From Burkholderiales bacterium (lineage in GTDB: Bacteria; Pseudomonadota; Gammaproteobacteria; Burkholderiales; SG8-41), in assembly GCA_030684405.1 (NCBI GenBank), contig JAUXYA010000021.1, forward strand, positions 62,001-126,000: a stretch of 64,000 nt of DNA, written 5' to 3'. The translations under genes were made by a program, and so were the position numbers. Of this stretch, positions 18,423 through 24,961 are shown piece by piece (positions within the stretch are counted from its first letter, which is position 1; each line of letters begins with the position of its first letter). Below the pieces are notes generated by a model. That model was not told the origin of the DNA and searched no databases. It was given only the letters and a program-made list of their open reading frames with translations.

Positions 18423-19366
18423 CACCCGCGGCCCTCCAGCTCGTCCTGCAGCGCCCTGCGGCCCGCCAGCAGCTGCTGCGGCGTCAGGCCCGCCACGGCG
18501 CCCAGCAGCTGCACTACGGGCGCCGTCAGGGCCATCAGCCGGCGTTTCGGTATCTCGCGCATGGCGCGGTCCCACTGGCTGAAGGTCGTCGGCAGCTTCT
18601 GGGTCACCGGCAGCGCCTTGGGGGCCACCTTCGCCAGCTCCCGAGCCATCGGCATGCGCACCCGGTCCACCCCGCTGCGGCTGAAACAGAAAAACTCTCC
18701 CGGCGACAGCCCGGCCAGCTCGGCATAGCCGATCCGCGATCCGCGGAACTGCGGGGCCAGCGCCGCCCAGGCCGTGGGGTCTTCCTGGCAACCGATCAGG
18801 GTCAGGTTCTTGTGCGCAAAAATCGTCCGATGCAGCGAGCCGGTGAAGCGGGTGGCGGTCAGGAACAGATCCAGAGCGCGCTTGCGGCCGCGATCGGCGA
18901 ACTGGTTAACCAGGTCCGCCGCCTCGCCGGCGTCGCCCTTGCGCTTCTTCGCGGTGCTGAAGAGCTGCCCCTCGTCCAGCATCAGGAAAATCGGTTTACG
19001 CAGCCGATCCGCAGCGTCGAGGATCGTCCGCCCGTAGGGAATGAACTCGCCAGCATCCACCGCGGAGACCACCACGATCTCGCGGTCACGTTTTTCCAGG
19101 CAATGCTGCAGCTCGTCGACGCCGGACGCCGCCTCGCCGTACATCGAGGCCAGCTCGCCCTCGGGATCCACCAGCACCGACACCCAGCCCTGCTCCGCCA
19201 GTTGCTCGGCCACCACCAGCCCCGCGTTGGTCTTGCCGATGCCGCTGGGCCCGATCGTCACCATGCGCAGCCCCGTCGTCGCATACGGTGCCAGATCGAC
19301 CGACACGCTGCCGAACTCCAGCAGGGCGTCCTCCAGCTCGGCACGGCGGATCACCTTATTCACCAT
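18422..19366 (-). CDS. P-loop ATPase of the HerA/FtsK type
   Basis: A 314-residue cytoplasmic ATPase with no membrane segment. Walker A is GPSGIGKT at residues 39-46, followed by the VLVDPEGELASM strand typical of HerA/VirD4/FtsK pumps (DPxGE). Walker B is IFLMLDEGQ (Asp131/Glu132), an RGRKR segment may be the arginine finger, and LFLTATRF is the sensor strand. Such enzymes form hexamers that move DNA or load partners. The gene is sandwiched between a 135-residue protein (11-base overlap) and the helix-turn-helix array (TGATG overlap), implying a three-protein unit. Confidence 0.8.
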   Translation of the reverse strand: MVNKVIRRAELEDALLEFGSVSVDLAPYATTGLRMVTIGPSGIGKTNAGLVVAEQLAEQGWVSVLVDPEGELASMYGEAASGVDELQHCLEKRDREIVVVSAVDAGEFIPYGRTILDAADRLRKPIFLMLDEGQLFSTAKKRKGDAGEAADLVNQFADRGRKRALDLFLTATRFTGSLHRTIFAHKNLTLIGCQEDPTAWAALAPQFRGSRIGYAELAGLSPGEFFCFSRSGVDRVRMPMARELAKVAPKALPVTQKLPTTFSQWDRAMREIPKRRLMALTAPVVQLLGAVAGLTPQQLLAGRRALQDELEGRG

Positions 19367-19763
19367 CGCCGCCCTCCTTCGCGCCCAGCAGCACGTCCTG
19401 CAGGCGCAGCACCTGGCCGGCGCTCAGCGAGAACACCACCGCGAAGTCGTCGATCGTCTGCCGCGTCACTGCCTGCAGCGTGCCGTCGCGGCGCGCCTTG
19501 GCCACCAGCTTGCGCAGCGCGTTCCAATCCTGGTCGAAATCACCCTCGGGCTGGGTCGCGCCGATTTCCGCGTGCAGCTGCTCGATCGTGTATTTCTGCT
19601 CGGCGCAGCCAAGCTCGGCTACCAAGCGTTCGTTCAGCACATCGAGCAGCTGCTGCGACGACATGTAGCCGTGCAGCCGGTGGATCAGCGCCTTGTCCGC
19701 CGCGGTGAACGCGCGCGGGTTATCGCGCAGCAGGTGAATGGTGCGGGCCGGGGCGTTCATCAA
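19356..19763 (-). CDS. Hypothetical protein coupled to the ATPase
   Basis: A 135-residue, mostly helical protein overlapping the ATPase start by 11 bases. Sequence segments such as ADKALIHRLHGYMSSQQLLDVLNERL and FDQDWNALRKLVAKARRDGTL suggest one or two helical, possibly winged-helix, domains. I know no family. Its fixed position before the ATPase and helix-turn-helix array suggests an adaptor or regulator in the same unit. Confidence 0.65.
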   Translation of the reverse strand: MMNAPARTIHLLRDNPRAFTAADKALIHRLHGYMSSQQLLDVLNERLVAELGCAEQKYTIEQLHAEIGATQPEGDFDQDWNALRKLVAKARRDGTLQAVTRQTIDDFAVVFSLSAGQVLRLQDVLLGAKEGGDGE

Positions 19764-20005
19764 TGCACCACCGGCGCTTCAACCGTGGGCTGCGGCTCAC
19801 CCGCGTCGCCGAGCGACACGCGGACCAGCGGCACGACGCCGAACACCTTGGACAGCTCACCCGCCATCCGTTTTTTGTGAAAAGCGATCGCCTTGCGGCG
19901 ATTCACGCCGCGCCAGTAAGCCTCGCCCCAGCTTGACCGATGAAGGCGGCGCGCAGTTGCTGTTGGATCTGGCAGAGACCAGGTGCGGAGGCGTTTCATT
20001 TCCAT
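19760..20005 (-). CDS. Small basic phage protein
   Basis: An 81-residue protein with a basic N-terminal half (RLHRSSWGEAYWRGVNRRK, AIAFHKKRMAGELSKVFGV) and an acidic, Pro-rich tail. It overlaps the next gene by 4 bases and the preceding gene by 10. The charge distribution would fit nucleic-acid binding. No family is recognised. Confidence 0.5.
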   Translation of the reverse strand: MEMKRLRTWSLPDPTATARRLHRSSWGEAYWRGVNRRKAIAFHKKRMAGELSKVFGVVPLVRVSLGDAGEPQPTVEAPVVH

Positions 20006-20322
20006 CCTCCGTTTTTTCCATTAAAACGCCGCAGCGAACGCTTGAGGTCGCGCAGCGTGTAGAACGGCAGGCCGCGCAGCTCATATTCATTCCTAGCCAG
20101 CGTTTGGGCCGCCTTGACGAGGGCCATTGCCGGAAACTCGGCCCGGCATGCCGGCACCGCCTCGATGACACAGTCAGCTGACTTCGATACCGAGCAGATC
20201 CACCGCCCGCCCTTGTCCGGGTCCTTTGAGTAAAGTTCGTAGGCGCTGGAGCTGTATCGCAGAAAGTTTGCGTCGTTGTAGGTCACTGCGAGACCCGTCG
20301 GAAATCTGACGATGAAGCTCAT
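19996..20322 (-). CDS. Phage hypothetical protein
   Basis: A 108-residue protein starting at the ATG at 20322 (MSFIVRFPTGLAVTYNDANF), preceded by GGGGGTGG as ribosome-binding site; the longer upstream start at 20352 has no such site. An N-terminal beta-rich part (RYSSSAYELYS, GGRWICSVSKSADCVIEAV) is followed by a helix and a basic C terminus. No family is recognised. It heads the 81-aa/135-aa/ATPase/array chain. Confidence 0.65.
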   Translation of the reverse strand: MSFIVRFPTGLAVTYNDANFLRYSSSAYELYSKDPDKGGRWICSVSKSADCVIEAVPACRAEFPAMALVKAAQTLARNEYELRGLPFYTLRDLKRSLRRFNGKNGGWK

Positions 20323-20400
20323 GCCACCCCCCGGAAATGTGTGCCACCGCACTGACTGCGATATTGCGAACAGACAGGCTGGGGAAAATTGGGGAACGGT

Positions 20401-21078
20401 TTACGCATTATTTTCACCTTGTTGTTTTTGCGGTTTCGAATACAGGTAATGACGGCGGGTGCCGGTCCTGGTCAGCCTTTCATTGCGCACCAGGCTGAGC
20501 AGCACCCAGTTCAGGGCGGCGATGTCTTCACGACTCTCGCTGATGCGGGTTCTGATTTCCGGGAAAGAAATGCCTCGATCGACGGAATCAAAAATCCGCA
20601 GGACTGCGGCGCCGAGGGTGCCCTCACGAAAGGGAATCGGGCCGGTCCTGCCGCGCCTTGCTGCCGCAGCAGGCGCAGCCGGGGCCGGGTTTTTTTCAGT
20701 GCGCCGCTCCGGCGTCGCGGCAGGCAATTGCCCCGCCGCATGCCCCTCGCTCTTCCTGGCCTGTGCCTCAAGAAGCGCGATGCGCCGCCGATAGTCATGT
20801 GCTTCCGCTGCGCGGGCCTTGATCTCCGCATCGAGTTTCAACTGCAGCGCGCTGCCCTGCAGCTGCTTGCGCAGACCCTCGGCGATCTCCTCCAGGCGGC
20901 GTTGCTCCTGCCGATGACGCTCCGCATCGCTCTCCCTGGCATCGATCTCGGCACGCAGTCTCGTCCGCAGGTCGCGCAGCTCGGCGGCATCATGAGGGGC
21001 AATACCTCTTGCCTGCAGCATGTCTTCGAGTTCGTCGATCCGCAGCCGCTGCTCGCCGATGATCTGGGCCAGGTTCAT
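20401..21078 (-). CDS. Coiled-coil protein with C-terminal winged helix
   Basis: A 225-residue protein. The start is the ATG at 21078 (MNLAQIIGEQRLRIDELEDM), which overlaps the stop of a small membrane gene (ATGA). Residues 1-120 form a long charged coiled coil. A Pro/Ala linker (about 120-155) follows, then a compact domain (LGAAVLRIFDSVDRGISFPEI, LNWVLLSLVRNERLTRTGTRRHYLY) that looks like a winged helix-turn-helix. This layout suits an oligomeric DNA-binding regulator or replication accessory protein. Function not assigned. Confidence 0.7.
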   Translation of the reverse strand: MNLAQIIGEQRLRIDELEDMLQARGIAPHDAAELRDLRTRLRAEIDARESDAERHRQEQRRLEEIAEGLRKQLQGSALQLKLDAEIKARAAEAHDYRRRIALLEAQARKSEGHAAGQLPAATPERRTEKNPAPAAPAAAARRGRTGPIPFREGTLGAAVLRIFDSVDRGISFPEIRTRISESREDIAALNWVLLSLVRNERLTRTGTRRHYLYSKPQKQQGENNA

Positions 21079-21185
21079 TGGCGCAGCTCCTTCCAGACCG
21101 ACACACCGAACCAGATCGCGCCGGCCAGCGAGCAGAGCGACAGCAGCGCCAGCGTGATCAGCAGGTCGAGGGAGCCGGCGCACAT
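21075..21185 (-). CDS. 36-residue single-span membrane protein
   Basis: A very short gene reading MCAGSLDLLITLALLSLCSL and on to AGAIWFGVSVWKELRQ, essentially one transmembrane helix with a short basic C-terminal end. Its stop overlaps the coiled-coil gene's ATG (ATGA), and its start lies 3 bases from the stop of the next gene at 21188, so spacing supports it. Its role is unknown; phage early operons often carry such peptides. Confidence 0.55.
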   Translation of the reverse strand: MCAGSLDLLITLALLSLCSLAGAIWFGVSVWKELRQ

Positions 21186-21187
21186 GG

Positions 21188-21493
21188 TCAGTCGGCCTTC
21201 CGTCCCGGGGCCGCGGCGTTCATCCGCTGCGTCCACAGGAACATTGCAAAATTGGCGATCCCGACTTCCTGCTCCCTGGCCAGCGGCACGCCGGCGGCGT
21301 GCGCGAGCAGTGCGTTGTATATTTCCTGCGCGTTCGCCGGATCGTCCCAGCCGCGCCAGCCGGCATCGACCTTGCGTTCGAGGTGGCGGATCATTTCCTC
21401 GGTGAAGAGGTCGATCGCGCCGTAAAGTTTGGCCAGTTCGGCCTTGCGCTGCTCGGGTGACAGGGGCACATCGGCATGCGTGCTCGCATACAT
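21188..21493 (-). CDS. Phage hypothetical protein
   Basis: A 101-residue helical protein. The start is chosen at the ATG at 21493 (MYASTHADVPLSPEQRKAEL), with a GGAGAA site upstream; the longer frame overlaps the neighbouring membrane gene. Features are LYGAIDLFTEEMIRHLERKVDAGWRGWDD and VPLAREQEVGIANFAMFLWTQRM-type helices (Trp-rich). No family is recognised. Confidence 0.65.
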   Translation of the reverse strand: MYASTHADVPLSPEQRKAELAKLYGAIDLFTEEMIRHLERKVDAGWRGWDDPANAQEIYNALLAHAAGVPLAREQEVGIANFAMFLWTQRMNAAAPGRKAD

Positions 21494-21506
21494 GGGCTTT
21501 CTCCAG

Positions 21507-21770
21507 TCAGACTTCGGGTTGATCGAGGAGCGGCGCGATCCAGTGCCGCCAGATGCCCCAGCCGTAGACCAGGGCGAAGGCCAGGGAGACGATGAACATG
21601 CCGAACTGGCCGTGGGTGAAGGTGCTCCAGATCCACGCCGGTTGGCCGGCGAAGCCGATTGCCACACCCCAGCGGGGCCAGTGGCCGCCGGCGGTCAGCA
21701 TCGCCAGCGCGGTGATCGAGGTGGCGATGATCACGGCCTGCAGCAGGGCTTCCACGAGGGGCGGATTCAT
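21507..21770 (-). CDS. Small membrane protein
   Basis: An 87-residue protein with two or three predicted membrane helices (LLQAVIIATSITALAMLTAG and MFIVSLAFALVYGWGIW). It overlaps the upstream P-loop gene stop by 4 bases. It could act at the cell envelope (e.g. exclusion), but nothing in the sequence shows this. Confidence 0.65.
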   Translation of the reverse strand: MNPPLVEALLQAVIIATSITALAMLTAGGHWPRWGVAIGFAGQPAWIWSTFTHGQFGMFIVSLAFALVYGWGIWRHWIAPLLDQPEV

Positions 21771-22072
21771 GCCGGCGTCCTCCGCGGCCGCGACAGGCTA
21801 ATCAGGCGGTAAGGCTTGACCGGGAAACAGTTGAGATTGCTCTCCTGCGTTTCGACGAACACGAACAGCCCGTCGCGCAGATCGCGCATGATGTCGACGG
21901 CGTGGCAGCGATACGGCCATTCAAGGCGGCTGAACCGGGAACCCGCAGGCAGCTTCTTCAGCAGCTGCTGCAGCCTCTCGCTCTTGCCGCTGCCGGCCGG
22001 GCCGGAAATCACCACCAGCTCGCCCTTGCCGTGGCGGGCGCCGACGATGCCCTCGATCTGCGGGGCGCTCAT
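21767..22072 (-). CDS. Small P-loop NTPase-like protein
   Basis: A 101-residue protein starting at 22072 (MSAPQIEGIVGARHGKGELV), ATGA-coupled to the next gene. A clear Walker A, ISGPAGSGKSERLQ, occupies about residues 22-35; the rest is only long enough for a minimal fold, with VDIMRDLRDGLFVFVETQES as a possible Walker B-like strand lacking the usual DE. It resembles the N-terminal half of a zonular-occludens-like or kinase P-loop. Function unknown. Confidence 0.65.
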   Translation of the reverse strand: MSAPQIEGIVGARHGKGELVVISGPAGSGKSERLQQLLKKLPAGSRFSRLEWPYRCHAVDIMRDLRDGLFVFVETQESNLNCFPVKPYRLISLSRPRRTPA

Positions 22073-22305
22073 GCCGGGATTCCGATGGACTTGCGCACGG
22101 CGCTGTATTTCTCGACGTGGCCGCAGGGGTTGTTCCAGGTGTGGACGTGCAATCGCCGGCTGCCGTCGTAGCTGATGCCCTCGGAGGGCTCGCCGCGCGG
22201 GCCTCCGCATTCAAGGCAGATCCACGGCAACGTGACCGTGATCGCTGAATAGCCGTCGTGCTGCTCGCAGGCCGGGATGGTGACGGCTCTGGTCGGGGTG
22301 CTCAT
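22069..22305 (-). CDS. Phage zinc-finger-like protein
   Basis: A 78-residue protein with WICLECGGPRGEP and NNPCGHVEKYSAVR, a Cys/Cys/Cys-His set separated by a GISYDGSRRLHVHTW hairpin. This small zinc-binding family is common in phages of Pseudomonas and Burkholderiales. It overlaps both neighbours by 4 bases. Function unknown. Confidence 0.7.
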   Translation of the reverse strand: MSTPTRAVTIPACEQHDGYSAITVTLPWICLECGGPRGEPSEGISYDGSRRLHVHTWNNPCGHVEKYSAVRKSIGIPA

Positions 22306-22592
22306 ACCGGCCGCCCTTCAGCCGCGCTCTGCACCAGCCGCTGCTTTTCACCGAAGGCGAAATGACTGCCTTGCACGTTCCACAGCTGCGGCGGAATCTC
22401 TTTCAGCCAGCGGCGGATGATCTCCCGGCCGACGTGCTCGGCGATGATCCCGGGTTCCGGGCTGTCGAAAGAGCTGGCCGGGTTCGCCTGCGCGACATGC
22501 CAGCAGACCGCCAGATATTCGTCAGCGTAGGACTGCAGCGCATCGAGGTCGATGTCGATGCGGATGGTTTTGATCGGGTTGGTCGCGGTCAT
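22302..22592 (-). CDS. Phage hypothetical protein
   Basis: A 96-residue protein (TIRIDIDLDALQSYADEYLA, HVGREIIRRWLKEIPPQLWN), alpha/beta in appearance with a conserved-looking Trp. It is coupled by 4-base overlaps to the tyrosine recombinase upstream and the zinc-finger gene downstream. No family is recognised. Confidence 0.6.
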   Translation of the reverse strand: MTATNPIKTIRIDIDLDALQSYADEYLAVCWHVAQANPASSFDSPEPGIIAEHVGREIIRRWLKEIPPQLWNVQGSHFAFGEKQRLVQSAAEGRPV

Positions 22593-23239
22593 GCCGGCAC
22601 ACCCTCAAACACCTTCCGCATGTCCCGCCGGCGGCCGCGGCCGGGCTGGTGGACCTGGCGCAGCGCCGCCTCCAGCTCTTCCTTGCTGACGCGGGTGTAG
22701 AAACCGCTGGAGCTGATGTCGGCGTGGCCGAGGGCGGCCTGGACGATGCCGCGGGGATCGCGGGCGGTGGATCGCCGCATGATGTTCATGGCGTGGGTGT
22801 GGCGGGCCCAGTGCGGGCTGCCCTGGATGCCGGCCTTGCGGCACCAGTGGCGGTAGCGGTCCTGGTAGCCGCGGATGGACATCGCGCGGCCCTTGCGGCT
22901 CCAGATCAGCGGCTCGTCGTCGGCGCCGCTGCCGCCGCACTGCCGCTGCAGGTCGAGCAGCGCACGCAGATCGGCGCGCATCGGCTCGGTCACCAGCACG
23001 CTGTGATCCTCGCGCTTACCCTTCCGGTGCTCCTTCGGGATGAAGAGCCAGCCCTGCTCCAGCGCCAGTCGGGCCTGGCGCACAGTCACCCGGGAGAATT
23101 CGCCAATACGCATGCCCGACAGGCGCAGAAGATTGATCCACGCCGCATCGCGCTGCGCTTCGGGTGCCCGGAACTGGCGGATGCAGCGCAGCAGCGCCGT
23201 CTGTTCCGCCTCGGTGTGATATCGATGGTTGATCCGCAT
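22589..23239 (-). CDS. Short tyrosine recombinase (catalytic domain only)
   Basis: A 216-residue recombinase lacking the usual N-terminal core-binding domain. The catalytic set is complete: Arg in SGMRIGEFSR, Lys in HRKGKREDH, His/Arg in PHWARHTHAM, His in ALGHADISSS and Tyr in GFYTRV. The ribosome-binding site AAGGAG lies before the ATG at 23239. This is the second tyrosine recombinase in the prophage. Being embedded among early genes, it may resolve replicated or concatemeric DNA or invert a segment. No obvious paired sites are visible next to it. Confidence 0.85.
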   Translation of the reverse strand: MRINHRYHTEAEQTALLRCIRQFRAPEAQRDAAWINLLRLSGMRIGEFSRVTVRQARLALEQGWLFIPKEHRKGKREDHSVLVTEPMRADLRALLDLQRQCGGSGADDEPLIWSRKGRAMSIRGYQDRYRHWCRKAGIQGSPHWARHTHAMNIMRRSTARDPRGIVQAALGHADISSSGFYTRVSKEELEAALRQVHQPGRGRRRDMRKVFEGVPA

Positions 23240-23369
23240 GAGTCGCTCCTTGTTGAGGTTGAGAAAACCGTTCCGCCACCTGCACCGCCAGCCGATCCGC
23301 GGCCGGGATGCCCACCAGCAGCGCCAGGGCCAGCGCGAAAGCGTTCACCCAGTCCTGCAGGCTAGGCAT
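23016..23369 (-). CDS. Putative small membrane protein overlapping the recombinase
   Basis: A 117-residue frame whose first 45 residues look like a membrane protein (NAFALALALLVGIPAADRLAV). It is coupled to the preceding 40-residue gene by the overlap ATGCCTAG. The last two thirds run out of frame inside the short recombinase gene for 224 bases and have the Pro/Ala/Gly composition of a non-coding reading. Either the overlap is real or the gene has lost its own stop. Confidence 0.4.
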   Translation of the reverse strand: MPSLQDWVNAFALALALLVGIPAADRLAVQVAERFSQPQQGATHADQPSISHRGGTDGAAALHPPVPGTRSAARCGVDQSSAPVGHAYWRILPGDCAPGPTGAGAGLALHPEGAPEG

Positions 23370-23484
23370 CGCCCAGGGGCACCAGCGCCACGCCCCGCCC
23401 TTTCCAGGTCATCCGGCAGCCGAGGCTGTCGGCGATCGACTGCGCCTGCGCGTCACTCAAGCGCGGATGCAGCCAGACCTTCAC
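23362..23484 (-). CDS. 40-residue phage protein
   Basis: A tiny gene starting at GTG 23484, overlapping the previous stop as GTGA, and ending at 23362 overlapping the next ATG. It reads (M)KVWLHPRLSDAQAQSIADSL then GCRMTWKGRGVALVPLGDA, a helix followed by two strands. The double stop/start coupling and good composition support it; longer upstream extension in this frame overlaps another gene. Function unknown. Confidence 0.5.
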   Translation of the reverse strand: MKVWLHPRLSDAQAQSIADSLGCRMTWKGRGVALVPLGDA

Positions 23485-23687
23485 CGGCGCCGTCCCCGGC
23501 TGGCGCCGCGCGAACGGCAGGACAGCGCGGCCCTGGCTGCCGCCCGCAGCGCCGTTGCGATCGCCGGCGCCGCCAGGGCCGCCTCGAACGGGATCGATGC
23601 GGCCAATCGCGTACGGGCGTATGCCGCGCGCAGGTGGCTCTCCGTCAGGCTCACTTCGAGCGGGAGCTTGAGCTGTCCGGACGGCAT
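23481..23687 (-). CDS. Small Ala/Arg-rich phage protein
   Basis: A 68-residue protein from the ATG at 23687 (MPSGQLKLPLEVSLTESHL), with an Ala-rich helix and a strongly basic C terminus (ARAALSCRSRGASRGRRR). It overlaps the upstream gene by 37 bases and the downstream gene by 4. The basic tail suggests nucleic-acid binding. No family is recognised. Confidence 0.5.
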   Translation of the reverse strand: MPSGQLKLPLEVSLTESHLRAAYARTRLAASIPFEAALAAPAIATALRAAARAALSCRSRGASRGRRR

Positions 23688-23854
23688 GGATGTGCTCGGG
23701 CGACAGCGGGCCGCACAAAACGCCCCACCAGTTCGCTCCGAAAAATGAGGGCAAAGTCCAGCGCACAATCAACTCCTTTCCCCGCGGGAATGTTGTCGCG
23801 GATAGTGGTGAAGCCCATGCGGGCCAGGGACTGCGGTGCGGGTTTAGCGGCCAT
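23651..23854 (-). CDS. Small phage protein after the CII-like gene
   Basis: A 67-residue protein from the ATG at 23854 (MAAKPAPQSLARMGFTTIRD), overlapping the last codons of the CII-like gene by 11 bases. The stretch GFTTIRDNIPAGKGVDCALD looks like a short folded unit; the C terminus is basic. Longer readings in this frame are Arg/Ser-rich shadows of the CII-like gene. Function unknown. Confidence 0.5.
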   Translation of the reverse strand: MAAKPAPQSLARMGFTTIRDNIPAGKGVDCALDFALIFRSELVGRFVRPAVARAHPCRPDSSSSRSK

Positions 23855-24359
23855 CGATGAGGCCCGGCATGCGCGCCATCGTCTCGACGATCGCGCCCAT
23901 GTATTCGAAGCCTTCCTTCTGCACGGTCGCGACGGCCTTTGCCGAGCAGGTCTTGGCGGTGAGCGCGTTGTTGATCGCGCGATGAAAGTCGCCGCTCTCA
24001 GCGCCAATGCGGTTGACCAGCTCGAGCAGCGCGGAGTCGGACACCTTAGAGAGGTCTGGCACCGGGAAACAAACGCAGCCGAAGGTGTGATTGAGCGCGG
24101 CGAGGATCCGCAGGTCGCCGGTGATGCCGACGATCTGGATCATGTCCGGCACTGAAGGCACATGACGCAGCTCATCGTTCTGATAGTTGAGCTTGTTGTA
24201 GAGTGTGCCGGCGGGCAGGCCCATTTTTTTCGCCACCGCAGGAACGCCGCGGCTCGCTGAGTCGGTCGGGTCGACGTATTCATAGACCGCGCGGCGCAGC
24301 GCCTCCAGCGTGTCGATCCCGGGTTCGCGCTTGAGGCCGAGGCTGTGTGAGTCAGGCAT
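23844..24359 (-). CDS. CII-family phage regulatory protein
   Basis: A 171-residue protein of the phage CII/CP76 regulator family. The N-terminal region has DTLEALRRAVYEYVD and a helix-turn-helix-like AVAKKMGLPAGTLYNKLNYQ; the LSKVSDSALLELVNRIG and HRAINNALTAKT regions are also characteristic. These proteins control early transcription and the lysis/lysogeny choice in several phages of beta- and gammaproteobacteria. It is the second gene of the leftward early operon, just after the Arc-type repressor, which fits that role. Confidence 0.85.
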   Translation of the reverse strand: MPDSHSLGLKREPGIDTLEALRRAVYEYVDPTDSASRGVPAVAKKMGLPAGTLYNKLNYQNDELRHVPSVPDMIQIVGITGDLRILAALNHTFGCVCFPVPDLSKVSDSALLELVNRIGAESGDFHRAINNALTAKTCSAKAVATVQKEGFEYMGAIVETMARMPGLIDGR

Positions 24360-24376
24360 TGAGATTCACCTCGCGC

Positions 24377-24556
24377 TCAAGCCGGGGTGACGGGAGACTG
24401 CAGCGCATCGGACTGCAGGCTCTGCGCCAGGCGATGAACGATTTCGGAGTTCCGGGAGCGGCCGTTTCTCGCCGCCGCCTGGTCAAGGTCGCGCAGGACC
24501 TTCTTCGGGAAACGGATGCGGACGGAGGGATCGTTGGTTTTTGCGACTAATGACAT
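24377..24556 (-). CDS. Arc-type ribbon-helix-helix repressor (leftward)
   Basis: A 59-residue ribbon-helix-helix protein. The start is the ATG at 24556 (MSLVAKTNDPSVRIRFPKKV), with AGGG seven bases upstream; a GTG at 24562 is an alternative. The beta strand SVRIRFPKK is followed by LRDLDQAAARNGRSRNSEIV and HRLAQSL, matching Arc/Mnt dimers that bind symmetrical operators. It is the first gene of the leftward early operon and probably represses its own promoter at 24572-24640. Confidence 0.8.
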   Translation of the reverse strand: MSLVAKTNDPSVRIRFPKKVLRDLDQAAARNGRSRNSEIVHRLAQSLQSDALQSPVTPA

Positions 24557-24571
24557 GGGCACACCCTGAAT

Positions 24572-24640
24572 GGTTACAGAATGTGTTTATACAGACTGTG
24601 CCTATCGCGGTCAAGCCCATAGTGGTTCCATTCTGTGACC
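24572..24640. promoter_or_regulatory. Divergent operator region between two Arc-type genes
   Basis: The 100 bases between the divergent repressors contain a long inverted repeat, GGTTACAGAATG (24572-24583) and CATTCTGTGACC (24629-24640), 11 of 12 positions matching. A perfect short palindrome, ACAGACTGT (24591-24599), lies between. All use the same ACAG/CTGT half-site, and a further ACAG lies at 24644-24647. This fits ribbon-helix-helix dimers binding cooperatively over two face-to-face promoters, i.e. a lysogeny switch. The promoter hexamers themselves are not clear. Confidence 0.65.
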
Positions 24641-24658
24641 GCAACAGAAGGGGCTCCA

Positions 24659-24946
24659 GTGAAGGTTCAAGACATCAATCCGTTCGGCGTGAGGATGCCG
24701 TCGGAGTTAAAACAACTACTTGATTTTGAAGCGAAAAAGAATACCCGGAGCCTGAACTCCGAGATCGTGGCCAGGCTGTGGGAGTCGCTCGGCCGTAACG
24801 ACCGTATCGAGGGAAAATTAGGAGTTACTGAAGTTTCGGCACCGCACTACGGCGCCCAACTCAATGGGGCTGACAAGGCCATCCTCGCCATTTTCCGGAA
24901 GTTATCTGTAGAGAAGCAGCTGGCGTTGATATCGCTATTCAAGTGA
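24659..24946 (+). CDS. Arc-type ribbon-helix-helix repressor (rightward)
   Basis: A protein of about 95 residues, one of only two phage genes read rightward. The start is taken at GTG 24659, preceded by AGAAGGGG; an upstream GTG at 24635 lies within the operator. The N-terminal Arc-like domain reads NPFGVRMPSELKQLLDFEAK, then NTRSLNSEIVARLWESL. The C-terminal extension (ADKAILAIFRKLSVEKQLAL) may mediate oligomerisation. It faces the leftward repressor across shared operators and is the best candidate for the prophage maintenance repressor. Confidence 0.8.
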   Translation: MKVQDINPFGVRMPSELKQLLDFEAKKNTRSLNSEIVARLWESLGRNDRIEGKLGVTEVSAPHYGAQLNGADKAILAIFRKLSVEKQLALISLFK

Positions 24947-24961
24947 AGCCGCGGCGGTAAG

